Positions 54,901-64,000 of a stretch of DNA of 64,000 bases are shown one piece after another. Within the stretch, counting starts at the first letter, position 1, and every line of letters starts with the position of its first letter. The position numbers and the translations under genes are program-made. Under the pieces are notes generated by a model. It ran no database searches and was not told the origin of the DNA. It was given only the letters and a program-made list of their open reading frames with translations. Source of the stretch: Apostichopus japonicus (taxonomy: Eukaryota; Echinodermata; Holothuroidea; Aspidochirotida; Stichopodidae); assembly GCF_037975245.1 (NCBI RefSeq), contig NC_092572.1, positions 1,897,501-1,961,500 on the forward strand, read 5' to 3'.

Positions 54901-55960
54901 TTTAACGAAACAATGGAACTATACCATAAGCTCTTTTAATACTTTATAGTTTGTCCTTCAGCAATGAGTGTTACGAGTTATATCGCAATCTATAGTCACG
55001 ATGGGAACGTAGATGACAGATATATTCGATGCAGGAACACCTGGTCTACAGAGATATTCCGATGCAATATAGTTAGATGTAACTTAATATGTTTGTACAT
55101 TCTTCTAGTTAAGGCTTTTTAGAAAGGACGTGTAACAGATTTTTTTTTTTTAACTCATTCCCGATTACATATTTTTCTAACCGCATATAAATCGTTCTTA
55201 CCTCATTACGACTTTTACGATACCAATACGAACAATGTAGTTCTATTGCTAGTTTCTTACATTGTCATAAATCAGTATGTTCCGTTGACAAAGCACCTCA
55301 AAACTAATTAATTAAATACACATTAATTACAGACAAATGTACTCATGTTCTCTGTTTTCTTCTTGTTATTGTAATTTTTGTCGTGTATTTATTTTATGTA
55401 ATGTAGGGTTACTGCATATCTGCTCATATGAGCTACTATTCAGCTTCTCCTTCGATAGTATTCTCATAAACGTTTAATATAATACCCGTTGGACCGGTTT
55501 GACAAATAAATGTGTAAACTTTAAGCATTTGACGTCAACTTCACTAAGTGTGACGACATAATAATGGGTTGTTTTAAAAGTCAACCGTACTAATGAATGC
55601 GGACCGGTGAAGCTCTACTAGTATGGGATATGTTTTTAATTTCGAGGACAGTGAATAAATGCCTTCCTCTCCCTTGCATCCCTTGCTGTCGTTCTGTCCA
55701 CTGAATAATTGCCTGCTGTCGTGTTCCAAATTTTATATGAGACAGTCAGCGTCCTAGTTGTGATTATTGTATCAAACGTCGGTCTCAAATCAACGGCAAG
55801 TCGTTATAAACATTGGAGGTTGATATCAGTGTGATCATCTGCCCATGAACGTAAGCCTTGAGTAACAATACACAGATAACAACGACAAAATTGATCTCTA
55901 GTTGTGTAACTCTCGTCTTCGTTCCCATATGTGTATAATATGAAGCTAACAATATGATAT
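51965..55960. other. Gene-free region 3' of K2
   Basis: AT-rich sequence without recognisable domains. The open frames near 52602-52842 overlap each other on opposite strands and have no splice context. No further receptor exon was seen. Confidence 0.5.
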
Positions 55961-56375
55961 CCTACGAGGTTGTGAAATACATTCCGCTGAAGTTGAATTC
56001 TTTCCGGAAACGTATTACTGCGCATGTAAATCGCTTCACGGGCACAGAGTATATGCAGGAGATTCGGCTGAGCACCCCACAGTTCCCAGAAAGGGTTGAA
56101 TGATACTTTAAATATCTTCATTTTCCTAACACGTTTTGTGCATTCACGTCAATACGAAAAATCACCAAAAGCTAACGCTTCGCCACTTGGACCCCAGGGG
56201 CTTTGAAATACATCCCATAGAGATTTAATTTCTTTGGCCTGAATTTGTTACTGTGTTTAAACTGACTAAAAGACATCAAGAAATATTTAATCATACTGCA
56301 GCTTGCCGGGGTTTTGGTTCAAGGGCTCTGAGATACATTCAATGGAATCTTCGAATTAACAGATTCTTCTCATTT
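55960..56375. repeat. Three degenerate copies of a roughly 45-bp motif
   Basis: TGAAATACATTCC, TGAAATACATCCC and TGAGATACATTCA occur near 55974, 56201 and 56328. Each is followed by GA..TT.AAT. and a TTC-rich stretch, and two are preceded by GGGCT. This suggests an old duplicated segment, either a decayed repeat or a relic of repeated exons. The minus-strand open frame over the first copy is probably fortuitous. Confidence 0.35.
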
Positions 56376-58642
56376 CCAGTCGATACGGTATGCACTAGTT
56401 ATTAGACAGTATGCCACTTTTGATGCACTGAAGCCGCGCTCAGAAAAGATACTTGGTCTTGAGCTTGCTATACACCCTATATCCCTTGACAAAAATGTAA
56501 ATGCCTTTCACTAGTATTAGCTCTAGATTAAAAGCAGACATATTGCTAGTTAAAAATAATCAGAACACAGAGAAAAAACACCCCATTTTATCAGAACAGG
56601 GAAATATTTTGCGAAAGGGAAACAGGAACGAATCGATGCGGTAATCAATGAAGCGTGAATGTGAAACTTACTGAGCTGTAGAAAAACAGTTATGATTGAA
56701 GCTGAACACAAATAAAGTTAATAATATGATTTCTTGCCTCCACATAAAAGGACAATGAAGTGAAATGAAGAATGAAGTTAGCAGACACCATGAATGAGTC
56801 ACATGTTATATAGTTATGTTAATAGCTATGAAATATAATTGAATGGCGGTTCATTCGACTTCTTTCCAATTGAATGAGTGATTATTATGTCCTATGTATG
56901 AATCCTAGAAGGAGAGGACAGAGTGCTGGGTGGCAAGTTGGCAGGAGTGTTTTCTGTCAACATTTGTGGATATACATAACGTTATTCTATTAATTATTGA
57001 ATGAGTGGCTAATTAGTTTTAATATATTATCAGCGGGGAATCTTTGGAGTGTTGACTCTTCTTGCTTCCCTAATAATAGTACAGATACAACGGTTATAAA
57101 ATCTTTAGTGAAGATCTAATTTACTAAGTTCAGCAAACAGTTTTTACAGATAAGAACAAACATGTTTGTCATATTAGCAAAGTGACTTTACTTGTGTCAT
57201 TGCTCTTAGAGGAAATATGAATAGAGGGCGAACATCAGGGTGAATTTTATAGGACGTGTGTTAGTCGTGCTCTGAATTCTCGAATTCTAAATGACCGACC
57301 TTTAGCCTGAGTCGCAACCTAAACTCGTCTGGGTCCTTCAACACCGGTGTACAGCACAGTACATTGTTTTAATGACATACACATAATATGTTACTGTCGA
57401 TATTCTTTCAACGTTGCGAATTTGTCAGGCGATTAAACAAGTACTATTTGGTTGGATAGGGAAATTGTGGTTTGAGATTAGCTTTTACCGTTATGTCAAC
57501 TAGTTTCATCTCCATGCACGGTTAAGATACAAACCCGAATGGTTTAAATTACCAATTTTGTATTACCATGGTTTAGTCATGTATACGGTTAAGTAGGTGT
57601 ATGTTCGAAATAGCAGAGGTGGATGGTAAGCAACGCTATCCTGATATAGTGTAGGTCTACCGTGGATCTGTATCAGAAATTTTCTCCGCAGTAGTCATAC
57701 ATATTCCATCACTCATAACCCTGACTCACATTATCCTGTATGTTAAATTTGAGTGCAAACAATAATATACCATATTCACTTGTACTCCAAAGTTTACCCA
57801 CATTTGTTAATCTGTTTATATAATAAATCAAAAAAAAAAATATTGGACTTGTTCGTTGCAATAACTGCATTGAAAAATAAGTAGTTCATGAAGTTGCAGA
57901 TTTTATTTCAAATGTTGGTTATATGACGACTATGTCGTCACGACAAGCTTTTTCGCACATATTTTCCAAGTTCAACTGACCACGTGATCATTGATGTTCT
58001 CCATTATACAAAACTATTGTTCATAATTTTATATCCTAGCTAAATGGTTATAATAATAACGAATTCTAATTTTGGCATGCGCGTAATGTTCATACTTTTG
58101 GTGTTGTTATTTGTCATAAATCGCAGACAAACTACACCTTTTGCATAGCTGTATATGACATTGTCCCATACAGTTTATAATTACATATTGATGCCTTTCT
58201 TATAAATTAATCTTCGAAACAACTCCCTCTGCCCAAGGATCCTTAGTCGTTAATATATTGTCAATAACACCTAACTTACCAACTGTATCTAACTAAGGCA
58301 TAATCTTTGAAACACTAAATTTAACGGCGTGATCGCAATCGATCGCTAAGCTAGAATTTTTCTTCAGCTTAACAAAATTGGTGGCGCTATGAAGCAAACC
58401 ACGACGCTAGACAACGAGATTACAGTTTTAGGAGGAAATGAGCGACAATTTTTGTAAGAACTCTCCCATACACCTAACACACACAACTTACAAACACCTC
58501 ACACAAACGGCCACCTCAAAAACTTACCACCCTTTTCTCTCCCACCTAAAACTAGAATCTTGGTCAGCAGTCGAGGCAACCGGCAATAGGAAGTAGAATT
58601 AGCTTGTGGCGATTTATGCAATATTATTAAATAATATTATGA
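56376..58642. other. Gene-free region before copy B of the segmental repeat
   Basis: No coding or structural feature could be supported on either strand. Confidence 0.5.
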
Positions 58643-59987
58643 AATGTGTATTATGTATTTAACATTACTGTTGGGCATATAACACATATACTCCTTTCGG
58701 ATATTCGAAACGTAACGGAACAGAACGTTCGACAATGATCTTTAGTGAAAACTGTGTTGCAACTATTAGTTGTAAACAATACCATTCCAGTTTTGGTATA
58801 AGTCTGCCTCTGAAGAGATCATCTTATTATCGATTTGCATCGATTTTAAATCTCGCTTACTGCTTTTGTCTTTCTGTGATAACAATGAAGTACAAGTGAA
58901 GGTCAGAGTGAAAGTCAAAGTGTAAGTCAAAGTGAAAGTCAAAGTGAAAGTCAAAGTGACAACTCTTATATCGTTTATTTGTTATTATTTAAAATATCTA
59001 TGAGCATGCTTTAATTCTATTAGATTACTCTCTTAGTACAATATAAGGGGAAATAATTAACTAACATTCTGAAGTCATTGTTCTTTATGATAATGATGTA
59101 TTAGTGTTTTAATTTCCCTACAAGAGAACAATAAATCACTGAAACACTGCGGCTACACCCCCTCCCCAACCCAAACCCAATATATATAGTGCTGAGATAT
59201 ATTCAAAGGTTTACAAGAGGAGTAATTCTTCTGTCTGACATTTAGTTGTGTGCTTCAAATTGCTTAAAGGCCACGAACTACCTAAAAATGCTGCAGCTCT
59301 CGGTAGCTTCCTCGTTGGTGTCTCAGCCAACAATTTAAACCAATGGAAATACTTCCTACATGTAAAGATTCATAAGTTATACAGTTAAAAAAAGCAAATT
59401 GTTCATTTTAAGGATGGTGAATAGAACAGTCACTGCATTTGATCCCTAAAAGCTAAGTGGTATCGAAAGCGACGTTTCTAGGTCAAGGCAGCCGGTACCG
59501 ACAAAGAAGAACACCCATCTACTGATGCCAACACACTAAAGGAAATGGGTAAAATCTCTCCTGAAACTGGACATTGAAAGGAAATTCTTCTTCATGGAGA
59601 AAGCATAAACGTTCCATATCCGTGCGTCCACGGTGTCAAATATAAAACAAAATTACCAAAAGTCAAACCAAGGTTGGACTTGATGATTATGGTTTGTCCT
59701 TCAAGGCCCATATTATATTCCGGTGCCTCTCCTTGATACGCTACTATCACCCCATATTAAGAGGATTGACATGGATCCAAACTTTAGTACGGATCATAAT
59801 GGCATGTGAGTTCAGCGTGATACCTGCGTGATATATTAATCACATGACTACACTCACATTTCAATATTAACATTAATTTATGCGTTATTTGAAGGTAATA
59901 CAATTACACCCTGACTTGTTTATGTTTCATAACGTATTAATTAGCAGGCGCGTATCCAGGATTTTCTAACCCGGGGGGCGCGAATTA

Positions 59988-60110
59988 CTATCTAAGCGGA
60001 GCGCCACCATCAGTTGGCGCGCAGCGTACAAGAAAATTTCTGGTTTTGATACCCCCCAGATCACCGGAAATAGCACTTCTCGGGCTTGAAATGAGCAACC
60101 AGATGTACAC
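59988..60110. repeat. Internal direct repeat, copy 1
   Basis: TCTAAGCGGAGCGCCACCAT and the following hundred or so bases recur in the same orientation at about 61210-61325, with perhaps 20 percent difference. The element is therefore a mosaic of nested or duplicated related units. Confidence 0.65.
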
Positions 60111-61209
60111 TTTTGCCTGAGAACCAAGTGTTTCCCAAAAGTTTTTTCCATCCATAACCTTTTTGCAGATTGTCACCAGTCACACATCATGTTCGACCTG
60201 ATTGCATGTCCTATGGATGATTGCTTTTGTAGGTGATTCTACGTCACGGCCCACAATATCCGAAAGCCCCACTTTTCAAGGTTTTAAGCCGATTATTTGT
60301 TGAGAATTTGAAAATTCCCATTTCTCGTGAATAAAATCACTTGAAAACATACCCATAATGTTGCGCAAAATTCAGTCTATGGACAAGCAATATAGAAAAA
60401 CCTCCTTGAACCCCTAACAGACAGGTCAAAGTTGCACGAGTAGAGGAAAGTATGATGAAGAATGTTGGTGAGGAAATTTTCGAAAATTCACTGAGACACA
60501 GTTAATTTATTGGTGTAGAAATATTGCAACCTCTTATAACGGCTATTATAAAACTTGGTTGAAGGAAATGAAAAATAGCAGATATTTCCGATATCAGGTA
60601 TATCGAAACCGAACACTACACACATAGACGTAGGTCCCGTAGGAGGCGGTGGCTGCAGCCCCCCTCCCCCCCCCTCAACCAAATTTTTCCCCATCTTTTT
60701 CGGGCACCTACTGAAAGAAAAATAAATAGCAATGAATAGCTTAAAAATGATCTCCTTGGTAATTAAAATAAAGTTGTAAGCTTGGCCGACATTACTACTG
60801 TAAAAGAGAGTTTTGACATAAATGGATCTGTATGATTTTTCTCCATCTACATAAGACATTTGGTTGTTAGCATCCAGCGGTATACTGTGGAACTTTCACG
60901 GACCATAAGGTGCACGATGCTATGCACTGTAATGACCGATGCTTGCTTATATGATATTGGCATCGATATGTTGAACGCGCGCTTCGCGCGCGAAAAATCT
61001 TGGCTTTTTTTCGGGCAAGTCATTACAGCCCCCAAATCCAATTGGGCTCCTACGCCTTTAACTACACACATAGACAGTTTTTGAGGCTGTTCATCGTGGA
61101 ACATGCATTTCAATGCTCACTGATATGATGTTATATCTGCTCTTTGCTTTACAAATTCGAACAGGCGTGTAGCGAGTAATTGCCAAGGGAGGGGCGAAGC
61201 CTGTAGGCA

Positions 61210-61325
61210 AACTATCTAAGCGAAGCGCCACCATGAGTTGGCGCGAAGCGTACAAGCAAAATTTTGGCCGAAAATGCCTCCCAGATCGCTGGAAATGACA
61301 CTTCCCAGGCCTTGAAAGTTGCATC
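61210..61325. repeat. Internal direct repeat, copy 2
   Basis: Matches 59988-60110 (TCTAAGCGAAGCGCCACCAT, then GTTGGCGCG, then GCGTACAAG and CCCAGATC). The sequence just after it (TTTTGAAATTACAAGCGATG) matches the dispersed repeat near 5957. Confidence 0.65.
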
Positions 61326-61689
61326 TAAGCATTGTCTATTTTGAAATTACAAGCGATGTCATAAAGAAAATTTGCTCGGGGGGGGGGTTCGCCCCCTTCC
61401 CGAAATGCGTCATGTACCCCGACGACTCGGTCGAGTTCAAGACCAGCCACAGTTGGTTCCATATAGCACAATTGTACAATTGTTTAAGGCGTCCATACAC
61501 ACACACGCGTTATGATAGACCATATATATAGTATTTATATAGATACATTAGTGAGAGAGGAAAAATGGAAACGTCAAAAATGGAGTTGTCGGTGTAAGGG
61601 GTAGGGTGAGGCGCACACCCCCCTCCGTAATCCTTGATCTGTCACTGGCTACCCTGTGTATATAATAGTGATCAGCGCTTTAACTATGA

Positions 61690-61855
61690 CTGTTCCTCTT
61701 TCTCTTCCCGAGGTCTTGGCTATCTTCCACTCCTTCCTTTTTTCCTTTTTCTCTCTTTTTTCTTTTTCTTTTCCCTTCCTTCCTCTCCTCCTTTTCTTTT
61801 TCCCCCCCTCCTTTTCCCTTGTTTCTTCTCTTTTTTTCTCTCCTCTTTTCCTTAC
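61690..61855. repeat. Polypyrimidine tract
   Basis: About 165 bases of nearly pure C/T lie next to the right end of the DNA transposon. The Ser/Phe/Pro frames here and the Lys/Arg/Glu frames opposite are composition artefacts. The tract could form triplex (H-DNA) structures. Confidence 0.9.
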
Positions 61856-64000
61856 CCGGGGGGCGCGCGCCCCCAACGCCCCCCCCTGGATACGCACCTG
61901 ATTAGCATTATCCATTGATAAGCTCAAGTTAAATTTTCCCGCATATGAAACTGTAAGTGCATTTATATTTAACGGAAAACAATTTCTTCATGTATTGTGA
62001 GATTAGTAACAACAATTCTTATTATTTAAATAGATTGTCAAACAAACATTGAGATGAGAAACAAATCTGAATTAACTGTGTTCAAAGGGAGTACTGAATC
62101 GGCATCCATTAGTTGCAACAATGTTTAGTTTATCCTGAATCGTAACTAGCAAGTGCGAAATCCTAGAAATACAGCTCTAAGTTGAGAAAAGTTCTTACAA
62201 TCAACATTTACAGTATGCCTTTACTCCATGATCAAATTCGTTAACAATGTGCACATATGCATATCAATTACATTGAAAAAATACTTCAAGTTCTCCACAC
62301 TACGTAACTTTACGACAAGTGATATAAAACAGGTGAAAATGCTCAAAACATTTTGGACGACTTAGATCAAGGTTAGAGAGAACTTTTCAGCTAAGCCTCA
62401 AAACAGCATTGGTGGAATGGCGGGGGGAGGGGTGCTCCTTTAGAAATTAGGACTTGACCATTCCTTCTCTTTTTACACTTAACGCCAAACGTTTTATCTA
62501 TTGACCATGAATAAAGTTCCATTTCGTTTGAAACACTGAGGTTTAAAACAAGAAAGTTGAGTGCTATGTAAATGTTTCAAATTATCCTTGGATTGGACCA
62601 TCCCACAATTTATGTAGGCATTAACTACTATACTGCTTAACTGATATAAAGTGATCAATAATATAGAAAAATCGATTCTGAAACGTTTCCAGTTCGTTTG
62701 AAGAAGCTATTCATTTGTAAAGGAAAGTCGAAAGTGAACAGCATGGAACGTTTCCATAATTTCCGGGTAGATGTGTGTATTAGTGCTGTGAAAGTGCGAC
62801 ACGTGATCTTAACATGCTCGACTGCTGATATATTGCAACTTTGTAAATCCATTCGTGGTGCGTTGTCCGTTAATCGTTTATCAAGCGTGTTTGTCAGAAA
62901 ATACATAGTGTTTTATTCAGTTTCCTTCTTAAACTATGTAAACGATGCCACTAAACGGATGATGGCTTACCATTTTACAAGATACAAAATACACCTGTGT
63001 GACATAGTAATAGCTTTATCTTTGCACACCATAAATTTTACAATAATTTTATAGGGAAATATTGTTTCTCAAATAGATGTTTTGGTTTCAAAACAAAACA
63101 AATATCAAGAAAGCAATGTTGGTGCCCCTCATAAATTGTTGGTGCCCCTCCAACTCGGAGTATCTGCTTCCCAAGGGCACAAACATTTCAGTAAAGCCGT
63201 CTATCTAACATTTCGGTCTTATCAAAGCCAGCATGGTGAAAAATATTGACGGCTTGGCTTCGTGGGTAAGTGACTAACATAAGATTGTACAACATTTACG
63301 AACATGCTAAGAATACCTTGTTTATTTTGTGCAAAAAGTAAGAACAACTGTGTTAGTCTCGGCTAAAATCCAGTGAGTTGTAATCCATTAAAACTACATT
63401 TTTCACACTAAATTCGAGCTAATATGCTGCATCAAGTGTTTATATATTTGAAAATGAAAGATATTTTGACAATAACATCAGGATTTTGTCAAAACCTGGT
63501 TGTTATAACGTAGGCACCCTAGTGCCAGCCTTTTTTTCGGGTGTAAGAAGATGGCGCTAGTGACATTTATATCGCTGCAAAACGTATTGTTCTTTTCAGG
63601 TGCGATATGGCTTCTATCTTTACATTTCTGTGTCACATGTACCTACGGGATTCACTTACAATATACTCTGCAGTCAAGTACACTATGAATATTCAATATG
63701 CAAAAATATCACTATATAACTAGTTGGAATTTTCCATTTTTATTGGGGGCTGGGAAAGATTATACTTTAAAAGGTATATGTATTATAACAGTGTAAACAG
63801 TGTACTTGCGATTATAGTTTTTCGACCAAACCACCTTTGTCATAATGATAGAGAGCAGAAAGTTAAAGGTTATTTTGCACGCCTTAGATGTGGAATTGGG
63901 AGGAAGTGTGAGTAGTAGGGAAGAAGTAGGGAGAAGTAGGAAGGTGTAGGGAGGGTAACTGTAGCTTAAAAGGTAACTGAACTCCAAGGATATTCTCGGC

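Larger units (their letters stand above)
59945..61900. mobile_element. Nonautonomous DNA transposon with 16-bp terminal inverted repeats
   Basis: The left end CAGGCGCGTATCCAGG (59945-59960) and the right end CCTGGATACGCACCTG (61885-61900) are inverted repeats matching at 15 of 16 bases. ATTAG lies directly outside both ends, a 5-base target duplication. Both termini run into G- or C-rich tracts. The CAG start resembles hAT-type ends, though most hAT elements make 8-base duplications. No transposase frame was found in the 1956 bases, so it would depend on another element. Confidence 0.65.
58643..64000. repeat. Long segmental repeat, copy B, interrupted
   Basis: Bases 58643-59009 match 1-343, and 62933-64000 match 344-1359. 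Extra sequence of about 3.9 kb (59010-62932) lies between. The match runs to the end of the window. Substitutions and small indels are scattered, so the copies are not recent perfect duplicates. The whole receptor cluster lies between the two copies. Confidence 0.9.

Noticed and set aside
55804-56121. 105-residue minus-strand frame
   Set aside because: It overlaps a degenerate repeated motif, has no domain signal or splice context, and is compatible with chance.
58766-58954. Thr/Leu/Phe-repeat frame on the minus strand
   Set aside because: It is the translation of the AAAGTS minisatellite in the segmental repeat.
61634-61927. Three overlapping open frames on both strands
   Set aside because: They are translations of a polypyrimidine/polypurine tract; residue composition is an artefact.

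Overview
This is eukaryotic, intron-rich, AT-rich DNA. It has GT-AG introns of tens of bases to about 2 kb, long (TA)n tracts, decayed CR1-like LINEs and tandem-duplicated immune-type receptor genes. The receptor types, expanded NACHT proteins and LINE style suggest a marine invertebrate deuterostome, perhaps an echinoderm such as a sea cucumber. That placement is an inference from general features, not from a marker gene. I recognise no named gene, so gene symbols are left empty.

Four receptor genes of two kinds occupy the window, in the order K1(+) 6905-14666, N1(-) 20945-28474, N2(-) 37876-42950 and K2(+) 45227-51964. K1 and K2 encode a signal peptide, an Ig-like ectodomain, one transmembrane segment and a tyrosine-kinase-like domain. 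In both, the HRD motif has become HPG or HPA and DFG has become DFC or DIY, so they look like kinase-dead receptors. N1 splices into a complete 780-residue reading frame: signal peptide, two Ig-like domains, one transmembrane helix, a cytoplasmic NACHT NTPase and a short tail. N2 repeats the Ig-TM-NACHT-tail plan but its 5' end could not be found. An Ig-TM-NACHT receptor is not an NLR architecture I know to be described, and its clustering with Ig-pseudokinase receptors is the main discovery candidate.

K1 and N1 are tail-to-tail. N2 and K2 are head-to-head around a 2.3 kb intergenic region. K1 and K2 share an identical 18-bp promoter block containing an IRF-like core 70-80 bp upstream of the start codon. 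A working model is that both classes bind ligands outside the cell, the dead kinases act as docking scaffolds (K1 has a YxxM tail motif), and the NACHT receptors act as membrane-tethered oligomerising switches. The exons support the architectures; the pathway is inference.

The rest is mobile and repeat DNA. There is a decayed EN-RT LINE (15.7-18.6 kb, minus), a LINE 3' fragment inside an N2 intron (41.5-42.3 kb, plus), and hammerhead-ribozyme-like repeats at 17.2 kb and 31.5-31.9 kb, the latter a 168-bp tandem. A nonautonomous DNA transposon with 16-bp terminal inverted repeats and a 5-bp target duplication lies at 59.9-61.9 kb. The first 1.36 kb of the window recurs at 58,643-64,000, split by 3.9 kb of extra DNA, which suggests a tandem segmental duplication with a unit of about 58.6 kb. 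The stretches 1.4-5.5, 18.6-20.9, 28.5-31.0, 31.9-37.8 and 52-58.6 kb hold no gene I can support.
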